DNA of 51,889 nucleotides from Micrococcus lacusdianchii (GTDB taxonomy: Bacteria; Actinomycetota; Actinomycetes; Actinomycetales; Micrococcaceae): the NCBI RefSeq assembly GCF_023155805.1, contig NZ_JAKNUW010000015.1:1-51889 (forward strand), in the 5' to 3' direction. The notes beneath the pieces are model-generated. The model was not told where the DNA came from, did no database searches, and was given only the letters and a program-made list of their open reading frames with translations. Position 1 is the stretch's first letter. The number at the start of each line of letters is the position of its first letter. The position numbers were made by a program, and so were the translations under genes. This document shows, in pieces, positions 30,178 to 38,905 of this stretch.

Positions 30178-32616
30178 TCAGCGCGCGGCGGTCAGCCGGC
30201 GGCGCGCCACGAGCAGGGCGCCGGCGCCGAGGGTGGCGAGGGACGCCAGCGGCCAGGCCGCCTGGTCGCCGGTCTCGACCTTCACGGGAACGGTGTGCTC
30301 CACCTCGTCGGCGTGGTCCTCACCCTTGTCCGGGCCGTGGCCCTGGCCGGGGTGGTCCTCACCCTTGTCCGGGCCGTGGCCCTGGCCGGGGTGGTCCTCA
30401 ACCTTGTCCGGGCCGTGGCCCTGGCCGGGGTGGTCCTCACCCTTGTCCGGGCCGTGGCCCTGGCCGGGGTGCGCGGGGTCGGCGGGATCGGCCGGCTGGC
30501 CCGGGTGCGTGGGATGGACCGGGTGGGTCGGCTCGGCCGGCTGCGTGGGCTCGGCGGGCTCCTCGCCGGCGGCCTCGGTGACCTCCAGGGCGTGGCGCAC
30601 CACCGTCGTCGTCCCGTCCTCGTAGGACACGGTCATGACGAGCTCACCGGTGCCGGCGGCCTGCGGGGCCGTGATGCCGGACAGGGTGACGGACTCCTCG
30701 CCGGCCGGGACCTCCACGGCGCCCAGCTCGACGGTCTCGCCGTCCGCCGTCACGAAGGCGACCGCCACGGAGGTGGCGGCGGGGGCGCCGTCGGAGTCGA
30801 TCACGAGGTCGCCCAGGGTGAGGACGACCGGCGCGCCGGCCTCGACGGCGGCGGGGGCGCCGGTGACCGGCACGCCCTTCTTGGCGTAGTCCGGGGACAC
30901 GGCGCCCTCGGCGGCGTCCTGGGCCTGGGCGTAGTCGGCGATCGCGGTGGAGTCCAGCAGGCCGAGGTCAACGTAGGCGGTGCGGCCGGTGGCGAACGCG
31001 GTGTAGCCGTCGGGGGCCTTGGTCGGGTCGCCGGCCTCGGCCCACGTGCCGTCGGCCAGGAAGGACTGGGAGGCGACGGTGTACACGGCGTCCATGTCGA
31101 GCGGCTCCCCGTCGATCCACACGCCGGTGACCTTGTCGCCCTGCGGGCGGGAGTCGTCATAGGTCCAGGTGAGGTTCTCGGACCAGCCGAGGGTGTACTT
31201 GCGCTCCCCGTCCCGCCAGTTCTCCTCGAGGGCCAGCTTGATGGAGGAGCCCGGGATGTCGAAGTGGGTGATGGTGTTGCCGAACGGTGCCATGTCCAGG
31301 AGCTCGCCGAGGCTCAGGCGGCCGACCAGGTCCTCCGGCTTCGGGGAGAGGGCGCCGCCGTCCGTGAGGCGGTCCTCCAGCAGCTCGGAACGCAGGCCAC
31401 CGGGGTTGGTCACGCCGAGGTCCACCTCTGGGTTGACCTCGGACGCAGCCGCCTTGATGGCGTCGCCCACCCAGTTGCCCAGCGTGGTCTCCGCCGAGCG
31501 GGTGCCGCCGGCCTTCCACGGCTTCCCGGCGTCCAGCAGCTTCTGGTAGTCGGTCGTGATGTCGCCGTCCAGGTCGGCGACGACCTCGGTCTGGAGGTCC
31601 TCGAAGACGGCCACGGCGCGCTGCTCGATCTCGTACACCTCTGCGGTCACGGCCGACTCCCCGGCGGCCTCCGCCGGATCCTGGATCGAGCGCTCAAGCA
31701 GGCGGGAGGTCGTGCCGAGCACGTTGCCCTCGCCGTCCACGGTGACCTCGACGGCAGCCAGGTGGCTGCCGGAGGCGCCGGCCTGGAGCACGGGCCGGGT
31801 GACGCCGTCGTTGTCCGTCTCGTACTGGTACACCTGGTGGGTGTGGCCGTTGAAGATCACGTCCACGGACGGGTCGGTGGCGTTGACCATGCGCTCGAAC
31901 TCGGCACGGTCGGCCAGCTCGGCGGCGAGGTCGCCGGTGCCCGCGGCGCCGTCGTGGTAGGAGGCCACGATGACGTCGGCGGCGCCGTTCGCGGTGAGCT
32001 CGGCGGCCACGGTGTTCACGGAGTCCACCATGTCGGTGATGAGGTTGCCCTGCAGGCCCGCGGCGCGGGTCGAGGAGTAGAGGTCGTTGGGGGAGGTGCC
32101 GATGACGGCCACCCGGACGCCCTGGACCTCGTAGACCACGTGGGAGGTGAGGATCGGCTTCTTGGACTCCGGGTCCACGAAGTTCGCGGAGATCACCGGG
32201 AAGTCGGCGCGCGGCACGACGCGGCCGAGCAGGTCGTCCAGGCCGCGGTCGAACTCGTGGTTGCCCGCGGTCAGCGCGGCCAGCCCCAGGGCGTTCATGA
32301 TGTCGATGGTCGGGGTGTCCTGCTGGACGTTGGACACGGAGGCGGAGCCGCCGATCAGGTCGCCAGCGCTCGTGAGCAGCGTGGTGCCCTCGCCGTGCTC
32401 GGCCTCGAACGCGGAGCGGTAGTCCTCCACGGTGTCGGCGAACTGCGTGCCGGCGTAGTCGGCGGACAGGGCGCCGTGGAAGTCGTTGAAGGAGAGGATC
32501 GAGATGGTCTGCGTGCCCTCCGCGGTCTCGACGGCGAAGGCCGGCGTGGCAGGCGCGAGCACCAGCGTGGTGCACGCGGCGGCGGCGAGGGTGTGGCGGC
32601 GGAACAGGCTGGACAT
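30178..32616 (-). CDS. ushA: Secreted UshA-like 5'-nucleotidase/metallophosphatase with His-rich repeats
   Basis: 812-aa exported phosphohydrolase that releases phosphate from nucleotides outside the cell. The signal peptide ends near AFA-VET (about residue 28). The calcineurin-like domain has FNDFHG (Asp45, His47), SAGDLIGG (Asp86), TAGNHEFD (Asn119, His120) and NGHTHQ (His258, His260). A 5_nucleotid_C domain spans about 360-560 (TTLGNWVGDAI, NPGGLRSEL, DMAPFGNTI). A Pro/Thr/Glu stretch and four 13-residue HPGQGHGPDKGED repeats follow. The C-terminus is a hydrophobic helix plus RRR, like a sortase signal, but the motif is VETGD instead of LPXTG. ATG has GGGGAG upstream. A PHO-box-like repeat precedes it. 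Confidence 0.92.
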   Translation of the reverse strand: MSSLFRRHTLAAAACTTLVLAPATPAFAVETAEGTQTISILSFNDFHGALSADYAGTQFADTVEDYRSAFEAEHGEGTTLLTSAGDLIGGSASVSNVQQDTPTIDIMNALGLAALTAGNHEFDRGLDDLLGRVVPRADFPVISANFVDPESKKPILTSHVVYEVQGVRVAVIGTSPNDLYSSTRAAGLQGNLITDMVDSVNTVAAELTANGAADVIVASYHDGAAGTGDLAAELADRAEFERMVNATDPSVDVIFNGHTHQVYQYETDNDGVTRPVLQAGASGSHLAAVEVTVDGEGNVLGTTSRLLERSIQDPAEAAGESAVTAEVYEIEQRAVAVFEDLQTEVVADLDGDITTDYQKLLDAGKPWKAGGTRSAETTLGNWVGDAIKAAASEVNPEVDLGVTNPGGLRSELLEDRLTDGGALSPKPEDLVGRLSLGELLDMAPFGNTITHFDIPGSSIKLALEENWRDGERKYTLGWSENLTWTYDDSRPQGDKVTGVWIDGEPLDMDAVYTVASQSFLADGTWAEAGDPTKAPDGYTAFATGRTAYVDLGLLDSTAIADYAQAQDAAEGAVSPDYAKKGVPVTGAPAAVEAGAPVVLTLGDLVIDSDGAPAATSVAVAFVTADGETVELGAVEVPAGEESVTLSGITAPQAAGTGELVMTVSYEDGTTTVVRHALEVTEAAGEEPAEPTQPAEPTHPVHPTHPGQPADPADPAHPGQGHGPDKGEDHPGQGHGPDKVEDHPGQGHGPDKGEDHPGQGHGPDKGEDHADEVEHTVPVKVETGDQAAWPLASLATLGAGALLVARRRLTAAR
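30313..30468. repeat. Four-copy 39-bp tandem repeat inside ushA
   Basis: Four contiguous 39-bp units, nearly identical (unit 3 has one base change giving Val for Gly). In frame they encode the His/Asp/Gly-rich HPGQGHGPDKGED repeat. The high identity suggests recent expansion and likely strain-to-strain variation. Confidence 0.95.
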
Positions 32617-32731
32617 GGGACTCCCCTGGGTGCGACGCCGCAACGGTCCCGGCGGGTGCGCGGGCGGCCGGCGGCGGTGCGGAACAGGGCGACGCCGGAG
32701 GGCGGCGCCCGATATGGCCTATTGCACCAGA

Positions 32732-32753
32732 GAAGGGTGGCCCGCGGGTGAAC
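32732..32753 (-). promoter_or_regulatory. Candidate PHO box of the ushA-nucH operon
   Basis: On the minus strand two contiguous 11-mers, GTTCACCCGCG and GGCCACCCTTC, match the direct-repeat layout of actinobacterial PhoP/RegX3 sites (GTTCACC core). A -10-like CATATC (32711-32716) lies 15 nt downstream, so the box would overlap the -35. The genes are classic phosphate-starvation functions. Confidence 0.6.
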
Positions 32754-32803
32754 TCCGCGCGGGCGCGAGATGGCCGGACGGGTAAACCGGCCGGTTCGGA
32801 CGC

Positions 32804-32890
32804 GGATGGTGCGGGATTCGAACCCGCGGCACGGGGTCGCCGCGCACCGGTTTTCAAGACCGGCTCCTTCGGCCGCTCGGACAACCATCC
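32804..32890 (-). tRNA. tRNA-Ser (anticodon TGA)
   Basis: 87 nt with acceptor stem GGATGGT/ACCATCC, T-arm GCGGGTTCGAATCCCGC and a long variable arm. The anticodon stem-loop CCGGT-CTTGAAA-ACCGG gives TGA, decoding UCA. CCA is not encoded. Confidence 0.96.
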
Positions 32891-33106
32891 TCGGACCCGC
32901 GGCGCCCGGGGGCGCGCGGATCCGCTGGTCCACTGTATCCGCTGGCACCGGGCCGGCATCGAGGCCGGCACCGAGCCGCGCCGCCGTCGCCGGCCGCACG
33001 CTCCGGCGGCCGCGCCGCCGTCGCCCACCGAGGGTGGCCCGGCCCCGCCGCGCGGGTGGAGGATGGACCGGAACACGCCACGTCAACCCGAGGAGATGGA
33101 GTGGAA

Positions 33107-34162
33107 ATGGATCAGCAGCAGATGCGCGCGGTGCGCTACACGGGGGCGGGCGGCACGGAGGTCATCCAGGTCGGCGAGGAGGCCGTCCCGGAGCCGCGCC
33201 CCGGCGAGGTGCTCGTGAAGGTGGCCGCCGCCGGCCTCAACGGCGCGGACATCGCGCAGCGCAAGGGCAACTACCCCCCGCCCAAGGGGGCCTCGGAGAT
33301 CCCGGGCCTCGAGGTCTCCGGCACCGTGGCCGCGGTCGGCGAGCCGGTCGGTGCGCGCGGCGAGGGCCGCTTCGACGTCGGCGACCGCGTCTGCGCCCTG
33401 CTGGCGGGCGGCGGCTACGCGGAGTACGTGGCCGTGCCCGCGGGGCAGCTCATGGCGGTCCCGGAGGGCGTCGACCTCGCGGATGCCGCCGCGTTCCCGG
33501 AGGTCGCCTGCACGGTGCACGCGAACCTCGTGGGCCTGGCCGGCGTCCAGACGGGCGATGTGGCGCTGGTCCACGGGGCCTCCGGCGGAATCGGCTCGTT
33601 CGCGGTCCAGTACCTCACCGCGACCGGCGTGCGCGTACTCGGCACGGCCGGAGGCCCGGAGAAGGCGACGCACGCGCGCGACCTCGGGGCCGAGGACGTC
33701 TTCGACTACCGCGCGGCCGAGCCCGGCGCCTTCGCGGACTGGGTGCGCGAGGTCACGGACGGCCACGGGGCGGACGTGATCCTCGACGTCGTGGGGGGAC
33801 CCTATCTCGCGCCGAACGTCCGCGCCCTGGCGATGGACGGGCGGATCGTGGTGATCGCGGCCCAGGGCGGCGCGGTCCCCGAGGACTTCGACCTCATGCG
33901 GCTCATCGCCCGGCGCGGACGGCTGACCGGCTCCTTCCTGCGGGCGCGTCCCGTCCGCGAGAAGGCCGAGGTCGTGGCCGCGGCGGAGCGCGCCGTGTGG
34001 CCGCTCGTGGCCGCCGGCCGCATCCGTCACTCCGTGGACGCGCGCTTCCCGCTCGCGGAGGCCGCCGCGGCGCAGGAGCGCTTCGAGGCGTCCTCCCGGA
34101 CGGGCAAGGTCCTCCTCGTCACGGACGACGCCGACGCGCGCGTCCCGGCGGACGGGCAGTGA
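33107..34162 (+). CDS. NAD(P)H:quinone oxidoreductase, zinc-independent MDR family
   Basis: 351-aa medium-chain dehydrogenase/reductase. The GroES-like half has EPRPGEVLVKVAAAGLNGADIAQRKGNY and PGLEVSGTVAAVG. The Rossmann half carries the quinone-reductase motif VHGASGGIGSFAVQYL and the NADP-binding VLGTAGGPEKA. The structural zinc cysteines of alcohol dehydrogenases are absent, so it should reduce quinones or enones with NAD(P)H in the cytosol. ATG 33107 is chosen, with AGGAG 11 nt upstream; in-frame GTG 33101 is possible. Its TGA overlaps the next start (GTGA), so the two genes are coupled. Confidence 0.88.
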   Translation: MDQQQMRAVRYTGAGGTEVIQVGEEAVPEPRPGEVLVKVAAAGLNGADIAQRKGNYPPPKGASEIPGLEVSGTVAAVGEPVGARGEGRFDVGDRVCALLAGGGYAEYVAVPAGQLMAVPEGVDLADAAAFPEVACTVHANLVGLAGVQTGDVALVHGASGGIGSFAVQYLTATGVRVLGTAGGPEKATHARDLGAEDVFDYRAAEPGAFADWVREVTDGHGADVILDVVGGPYLAPNVRALAMDGRIVVIAAQGGAVPEDFDLMRLIARRGRLTGSFLRARPVREKAEVVAAAERAVWPLVAAGRIRHSVDARFPLAEAAAAQERFEASSRTGKVLLVTDDADARVPADGQ

Positions 34163-34611
34163 CGGGTCCCTTCGCCCGACTCCGGCAGCGGCGGGCGGAC
34201 GAGCGGGAGCTCGGCTCCGGCCTCTGGCGCCGCAGCCACGACCGGTTCGCTCGGGCCCTGGACCGCTACTGGCAGGTCCTGCTGGACGAGCGCACCCCGG
34301 GATCACTGAGCGACGCCGAGCACAACGGACTGGTGCACGCGGGCAACGAGCTGACGGACCGCCTCGCGGTGGTGCGCGACCTGGCCGTGCGCCTGCACGC
34401 CGCCCATCCCGGCGACGACGACCAGCACATCCCGCCGGCCACCGCGGCGGTGCACCGTGAGCTCTCCCGTGCCGCGCACGAGCTGGCCGCCACCGCGCAG
34501 GCGGTCGCCATGGCTCGGCGGGGCCACGGGGGGACGGCGGCCGTGGGACGCCACGCCGAGCGGACCCTGCGGCACGTCGACCGCGCCGTCGAGCTGGCCG
34601 CCGGGCTCTGA
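34159..34611 (+). CDS. Small helical hypothetical protein coupled to the quinone reductase
   Basis: 150 aa, no recognised family. It is Ala/Arg/His-rich and predicted almost entirely helical, with heptad-like stretches (ERELGSGLWRRSHDRFARALDRYW; AVHRELSRAAHELAATAQAVAMARR). There is no signal peptide or membrane segment. The GTG start overlaps the upstream stop by 4 nt (GTGA), which strongly supports it being translated. A helical-bundle partner or regulator is possible; function unknown. A terminator follows. Confidence 0.7.
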   Translation: MTGPFARLRQRRADERELGSGLWRRSHDRFARALDRYWQVLLDERTPGSLSDAEHNGLVHAGNELTDRLAVVRDLAVRLHAAHPGDDDQHIPPATAAVHRELSRAAHELAATAQAVAMARRGHGGTAAVGRHAERTLRHVDRAVELAAGL

Positions 34612-34648
34612 GGCCCGGAGCCGGACACGGGGCGACCCGGAGATGAGA

Positions 34649-34679
34649 GGACCCCGCCGCACACGGTGCGACGGGGTCC
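34649..34679. terminator. Hairpin terminator
   Basis: 14-bp stem with one C-A mismatch (GGACCCCGCCGCAC / GTGCGACGGGGTCC), 3-nt loop, between the helical-protein gene and convergent tRNA-Thr. Confidence 0.8.
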
Positions 34680-34684
34680 GGGGG

Positions 34685-34758
34685 AGCCCCCTGCCGGATT
34701 CGAACCGGCGACCTGCTCTTTACGAGGGAGCTGCTCTGGCCAGCTGAGCTAAGGAGGC
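34685..34758 (-). tRNA. tRNA-Thr (anticodon CGT)
   Basis: 74 nt; acceptor GCCTCCT/AGGGGGC with one G-T wobble, discriminator T, D-arm GCTCAGCTGGCCAGAGC, T-arm GCCGGTTCGAATCCGGC. Anticodon loop CTCGTAA gives CGT, decoding ACG. The base pair closing the anticodon loop is a C-A mismatch. Confidence 0.93.
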
Positions 34759-34831
34759 ACGCGGCCGTGACGGCCACGGCTGACCACCCTACCGTGTCCC
34801 GGGCACGTACGGCAATCGCATCCCGGGCTGC

Positions 34832-36058
34832 TCAGCGCGGAGGACGGGGCGTGCGGAGGCGAGTCGGCAGCAGGGCGAGCATCATGGCCTCCAGGGCCAG
34901 CTGCTCCGGCACGTTCTGGGCCAGGCGCTTGCGGGCGGTGCCGATCGCGTCGATCCGGGCCACCACCTCCGCGGGGGACCCGGCGGCCCCGGCGGCGTAG
35001 CGCTCCACCTCGGCGCGGCGGTGCTCGTTGACGAGGTCCCCGGGCGCGCCCAGCTGCACGCGCAGCACGTCCCGGAAGAGGCCGATCAGGTCCAGCATGG
35101 AGCGGTCCAGGGCGTCCCGGGTGACCCGCTTGCGCCGCCGGGCCTGGTCCTCCTCCAGGCGCTTGACCTGCTGGCGGAGCTTGGGCGGCACCGCCTCCCC
35201 CTCGGCGAGGCCGAGCTGCCGCCGCAGGGCGGCGAGCTCGTCGGCGTCGCGGGCCGCGGCCGAGGACTCCGCCTCCGCGTGGGAGACCTCCGCGAGCCGC
35301 GCCGCCATGCCCATGGCGTCGGAGACGGCAGTGGTCTGCAGGGGCAGGGACAGGACGTCCTCGCGGCGCGCCAGGGCCTCGGGGTCCCGGGCCAGCCGCC
35401 GGGCCACGCCCACATGGGACTGCGAGATCCGTGCGGTGAGCTCCGCCGTCTCCGGATCCAGGCCGTCCCGGCGCCGCAGCAGGGCGGCCACGTCCTCCAC
35501 CCGGGGGATCCGCAGGGTCTCCACGCGGCAGCGCGAGCGGATGGTGGGCAGCACGTCCGCGGGGGAGGGGGCGCACAGCATCCACACCGTCCGCGGTGGC
35601 GGCTCCTCGATGGCCTTGAGCAGCACGTTGGTGGCGCGCTCGGTCATGCGGTCGGCGTCCTCGATCACGAAGATCCGCCAGCGGCCGGTGGCGGGGGTGG
35701 ACTGGGCGGCCTCCACGAGGGCGCGCACGTCCTCGATCCGGTAGTGCACGGCCTCCGTGGCCAGCACGGTGACGTCCGGGTGCGTCCCTCCCAGCACGGT
35801 GCGGCACGCGTGGCACCGGCCGCACCCGCGCCGTGCGGGGTCCGGCTCAGCGCACTGCAGGGCCGCGGCGAAGGCCCGGGCCGCGGAGGACCGCCCGGAG
35901 CCGGGTGGGCCCGTGAAGAGCCAGGCGTGGGCGGGGCCGGGTTCGGCAGCGGCGCGGCGCAGACGTGCCACGGAGGCGTCCTGTCCGGCGAGATCCGCGA
36001 AGACGTCGGCGTCCGGGGAGGTGTCATGCCCCGGCGTCGGGACGGCGGGGGCGCTCAC
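34832..36058 (-). CDS. holB: DNA polymerase III subunit delta'
   Basis: 408-aa clamp-loader subunit. The AAA+ domain has GPPGSGRSSAARAF, with Arg in place of the Walker A Lys, as usual for delta', which does not hydrolyse ATP. A zinc module (CAEPDPARRGCGRCHAC) follows; VIEDADRMTERATNVLLKAIEEPP and the RSRCR arginine-finger region complete the fold. The C-terminal collar domain includes a charged helical stretch (QVKRLEEDQARRRKR) longer than in E. coli. The GTG start overlaps the tmk stop by 4 nt (GTGA); GTG 36064 is an alternative. The pair tmk-holB is a common bacterial operon. Confidence 0.92.
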   Translation of the reverse strand: MSAPAVPTPGHDTSPDADVFADLAGQDASVARLRRAAAEPGPAHAWLFTGPPGSGRSSAARAFAAALQCAEPDPARRGCGRCHACRTVLGGTHPDVTVLATEAVHYRIEDVRALVEAAQSTPATGRWRIFVIEDADRMTERATNVLLKAIEEPPPRTVWMLCAPSPADVLPTIRSRCRVETLRIPRVEDVAALLRRRDGLDPETAELTARISQSHVGVARRLARDPEALARREDVLSLPLQTTAVSDAMGMAARLAEVSHAEAESSAAARDADELAALRRQLGLAEGEAVPPKLRQQVKRLEEDQARRRKRVTRDALDRSMLDLIGLFRDVLRVQLGAPGDLVNEHRRAEVERYAAGAAGSPAEVVARIDAIGTARKRLAQNVPEQLALEAMMLALLPTRLRTPRPPR

Positions 36059-36759
36059 GGGCACCCCAGCCGTGGGAGCACGTGCTCGACGACGGTCCGG
36101 GTGAGCGCCTCGGGGGCGACCCCGGCGTCGAGCACCAGATAGCGCTCCGGCTCGGCGGCGGCGCGCGCCCGGAAGGCCGACCGCAGGGTCTCGTGCGCCG
36201 CCGCGGTCTCCTGCTCCATGCGGTCGGGGGCGTCCCCGGCCCCCGCCTGACGGGATGCCCGGCGCCGACCCGCCGTGTCCGCATCCACGTCCAGCAGCAC
36301 GGTCAGGTCCGGTACGAGCCCCTCGGTGGCCCACGCGTTCAGCTCGGCGACCCGCGCGGTCCCCAGGCCGCGCACCGCGCCCTGGTACGCCACCGAGGAG
36401 TCCACGTAGCGGTCGGTCACCACCACGGCGCCGGCCTCGAGGGCCGGCCGGACCGTGGCCGCCACGTGCGCGGCCCGGGCGGCGGCGAACAGCAGCGCCT
36501 CGGTGCGCGCGTCCACGGGCCCGTGCGCGGGGTCCAGCAGCAGCCCGCGCACGGCCTCGCCGAGCGGCGACCCGCCCGGCTCGCGCGTCAGGAGCGTCTC
36601 GTGGCCCGCGGCGCGCAGGGTGGCGGCGACGGCGCGGGCCTGGGTGGACTTGCCGGTGCCGTCCGCGCCCTCGAAGGCGAGGAACAGCCCTCGACGCGCG
36701 GGCGCGCCAGGGCCGGCGGTGGGGACGGGGCGGTGCGGCGACGGGGGGGAGTGGCTCAC
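36055..36759 (-). CDS. tmk: Thymidylate kinase
   Basis: dTMP kinase: dTMP + ATP gives dTDP, the last specific step of dTTP synthesis. 234 aa. The P-loop FEGADGTGKSTQA is at about residues 28-40, the substrate motif LTREPGG follows, and the DRYVDSSVAYQG motif carries the DR(Y/H) signature. The LID is in GRRRASRQAGAGD. The N-terminal ~22 residues are a Pro/Ser-rich extension. The GTG start has a TACGCT -10 (36766-36771, minus strand) 6 nt before it, suggesting a leaderless message that continues into holB. Confidence 0.94.
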   Translation of the reverse strand: MSHSPPSPHRPVPTAGPGAPARRGLFLAFEGADGTGKSTQARAVAATLRAAGHETLLTREPGGSPLGEAVRGLLLDPAHGPVDARTEALLFAAARAAHVAATVRPALEAGAVVVTDRYVDSSVAYQGAVRGLGTARVAELNAWATEGLVPDLTVLLDVDADTAGRRRASRQAGAGDAPDRMEQETAAAHETLRSAFRARAAAEPERYLVLDAGVAPEALTRTVVEHVLPRLGCP

Positions 36760-36827
36760 CCCTCGAGCGTAGACGCCGCCCCGGACACCGCATCCGGTCG
36801 GCGGCCGGAGTCCCTAGACTGACGGGC

Positions 36828-37142
36828 ATGAGCTCCCCGATGTCCTTCGCCGTCATGGCCGGTGACTGGCTGTTCCTCGCCCTCGCCGTCCTGGCCCTCC
36901 TCGTGGAGGTGTGGGCCCTCGTGGACGTGCTGCGCCGCAGCCCCCAGGCCTTCGAGCGCGCCGGCGGGCGCCCCAAGAGCTTCTGGCTGCTGCTGACGGG
37001 CATCGCCGTCGTCGTGGGCGTGCTGAGTGTGCTGACCAGTCGCGGCGGACTCGGGCTCTTCGGCCTGGCCGCCGTGTGCGTCGCCTCCGTGTACCTGGCC
37101 GGCACCCGACCGGATCTCGACGTCTACGGCGGGCGCCGCTGA
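36828..37142 (+). CDS. DUF2516 family membrane protein
   Basis: 104-aa actinobacterial membrane protein with three hydrophobic helices (WLFLALAVLALLVEVWALVDVL; FWLLLTGIAVVVGVLSVL; LGLFGLAAVCVASVYLAG) and the family-typical RPxxFxxAGGRPKSFW loop. Function unknown. TAGACT (36815-36820) is 7 nt before ATG: leaderless, with a promoter head-to-head to that of tmk. Confidence 0.83.
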   Translation: MSSPMSFAVMAGDWLFLALAVLALLVEVWALVDVLRRSPQAFERAGGRPKSFWLLLTGIAVVVGVLSVLTSRGGLGLFGLAAVCVASVYLAGTRPDLDVYGGRR

Positions 37143-37163
37143 CGTCCCCCGCCCCGGCCGCGC

Positions 37164-38015
37164 TCAGGGCGCGCCGGGCGCCACGGTGTCCCAGGGGACA
37201 CTGAGCTCGCCGCGTCGCCAGCGGCGCTCGCGGCCGAGCACGGGCCATCCGCGCGCGCGCAGGGAGCGCACCGTGGCGAGCCACCGCTGGCGCGTCCCGT
37301 AGGCCCCCAGCGGCGCGTGCACGTCCCAGGCGGCGTCGGCGTCGGCCAGGAGGCGGTGCACCGCCTCCCCGGGCACATGCCGGTGGATCAGGGCCTTCGG
37401 CAGGCGCTCGGCCACGTCCGAGGGCCGATCGAAGGAGCCCAGCCGCAGCGCCAGCGTCAGCGAGACCGGCCCCGTGCGGTCCAGCTCCACCCACGCGGCG
37501 CGGCGGCCGTCCTCCGAGCACGTGCCCTCCACCAGCACCCCGTCCGGGGCGAGGGACGAGCACATCAGGGCCCACACCTCCGGCACGTCCTCCTCGCGAT
37601 ACTGTCGCAGCACGTTGAAGGCCCGCACCACGGTGGGCGGGCGCGGCACGTCCAGCTCGAATCCTCCGTGGGCCCAGTGGAGGCCGGGCAGGGCGGGGGC
37701 CGTGGCACGGGCATGGGCCACGCGCTCCGGGTCGATCTCCAGGCCGAGCAGCTCGAGTGCCGGGTTGACCGCGCGCAGGCGGGTGAACATCTCGACGGCG
37801 GTCACCGGCTCGGCACCGAAGCCCAGGTCCACGACCAGGGGGGCCGCCGTGTGCCGCAGGAGCGGGCCGTGGACGTCGGCGAGCCAGCGGTCCACCCGGC
37901 GCATGCGCTGCGCCGCGGTGGTGCCGCGGGTGACGTGCCCGCGGGGGCCGCCCCGGGCCCGGCCCCGCGGGCCGGTCGGCGCGGAGCCCTCGAGCCGTCG
38001 CGCCTTCTGGACCAT
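37164..38015 (-). CDS. Class I SAM-dependent methyltransferase
   Basis: 283 aa. The SAM-binding motif I is VVDLGFGAEPVTAVEMF (about 62-78), followed by an acidic strand end LGLEIDPERVAHAR. The N-terminal ~30 residues are basic and Gly/Arg-rich. The post-motif region FNVLRQYREEDVPEVW suits an RNA- or small-molecule methyltransferase, but no substrate signature is visible. ATG has TAGGCT (38023-38028, minus strand) 7 nt upstream; it is divergent from gpmA, whose own -10 lies only about 55 bp away. Confidence 0.75.
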   Translation of the reverse strand: MVQKARRLEGSAPTGPRGRARGGPRGHVTRGTTAAQRMRRVDRWLADVHGPLLRHTAAPLVVDLGFGAEPVTAVEMFTRLRAVNPALELLGLEIDPERVAHARATAPALPGLHWAHGGFELDVPRPPTVVRAFNVLRQYREEDVPEVWALMCSSLAPDGVLVEGTCSEDGRRAAWVELDRTGPVSLTLALRLGSFDRPSDVAERLPKALIHRHVPGEAVHRLLADADAAWDVHAPLGAYGTRQRWLATVRSLRARGWPVLGRERRWRRGELSVPWDTVAPGAP

Positions 38016-38094
38016 GGGCGCCAGCCTAGCCAGAGGGCGCGGGGGAGGCCGCCGTCGTGGCGCCCGCCACGGGGGCCGCCCCTAGGATGGGGCC

Positions 38095-38850
38095 ATGGCT
38101 GACACCTACAAGCTGATCCTGTTGCGGCACGGTCAGAGCGACTGGAACGAGAAGAACCTGTTCACCGGCTGGGTGGACGTCCCGCTGACGGAGAAGGGCC
38201 GCGCCGAGGCGACCCGCGGCGGCGAGCTGCTGGCCGCCGAGGGCCTGGAGCCGGACGTGCTCCACACGTCCCTCCTGAAGCGCGCCATCACCACCGCGAA
38301 CCTCGCCCTCGAGGCCGCCGACCGCCAGTGGATCCCGGTCAAACGCTCATGGCGCCTGAACGAGCGGCACTACGGCGCCCTCCAGGGCAAGGACAAGGCC
38401 CAGGTCAAGGAGGAGTTCGGCGAGGAGCAGTTCATGGTGTGGCGCCGCTCCTTCGACGTCCCGCCGCCCGCGCTGGACGATGGCTCCGAGTTCTCCCAGG
38501 CCGGCGAGGAGCGCTACGCCGACATCGGCCCGGACGCGCCGCGCACCGAGGCCCTCAAGCAGGTCATCGACCGCCTGCTGCCCTACTGGGAGGAGCAGAT
38601 CGTCCCGGACCTGAAGGCCGGGAAGACCGTCCTGGTGGCCGCGCACGGCAACTCGCTGCGCGCCCTGGTCAAGCACCTGGACGGGATCTCCGACGACGAG
38701 ATCGCCGGCCTGAACATCCCCACCGGCATCCCGCTCTACTACGAGCTGGACCAGAACCTGAAGCCGGTCACCGCGCACGGCCGCTACCTGGACCCGGAGG
38801 CCGCCGCCGCCGGCGCCGCCGCCGTGGCCGCCCAGGGCGACAAGAAGTGA
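38095..38850 (+). CDS. gpmA: 2,3-bisphosphoglycerate-dependent phosphoglycerate mutase
   Basis: Glycolytic enzyme that interconverts 3- and 2-phosphoglycerate through a phosphohistidine. 251 aa. The catalytic [12 protein letters not shown] (His12 in the RHG motif) is near the N-terminus; [12 protein letters not shown] and the second histidine in [13 protein letters not shown] complete the site. The C-terminus has an Ala-rich tail. TAGGAT (38083-38088) is 6 nt before ATG: leaderless. In mycobacteria the mutase gene also lies beside senX3-regX3; here phoU is inserted between them on the other strand. Confidence 0.96.
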   Translation: MADTYKLILLRHGQSDWNEKNLFTGWVDVPLTEKGRAEATRGGELLAAEGLEPDVLHTSLLKRAITTANLALEAADRQWIPVKRSWRLNERHYGALQGKDKAQVKEEFGEEQFMVWRRSFDVPPPALDDGSEFSQAGEERYADIGPDAPRTEALKQVIDRLLPYWEEQIVPDLKAGKTVLVAAHGNSLRALVKHLDGISDDEIAGLNIPTGIPLYYELDQNLKPVTAHGRYLDPEAAAAGAAAVAAQGDKK

Positions 38851-38854
38851 GGGG

Positions 38855-38881
38855 ACGGGGTGCCGCCCGGTGGCGCCCCGT
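38855..38881. terminator. Hairpin between convergent gpmA and phoU
   Basis: 10-bp stem ACGGGGTGCC / GGCGCCCCGT with one G-T pair and a 7-nt loop. Outer GGGG/CCCC bases extend it with a small bulge. Confidence 0.7.
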
Positions 38882-38905
38882 GACCCCGACGGGCCCGGGC
38901 CCGGC

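Noticed and set aside
30313-30468. CRISPR-like array
   Set aside because: The 39-bp units are contiguous without spacers and stay in frame inside ushA, so this is a coding tandem repeat.
29977-32751. 924-codon frame antisense to ushA
   Set aside because: Shadow frame; the other strand has all metallophosphatase motifs and a signal peptide.
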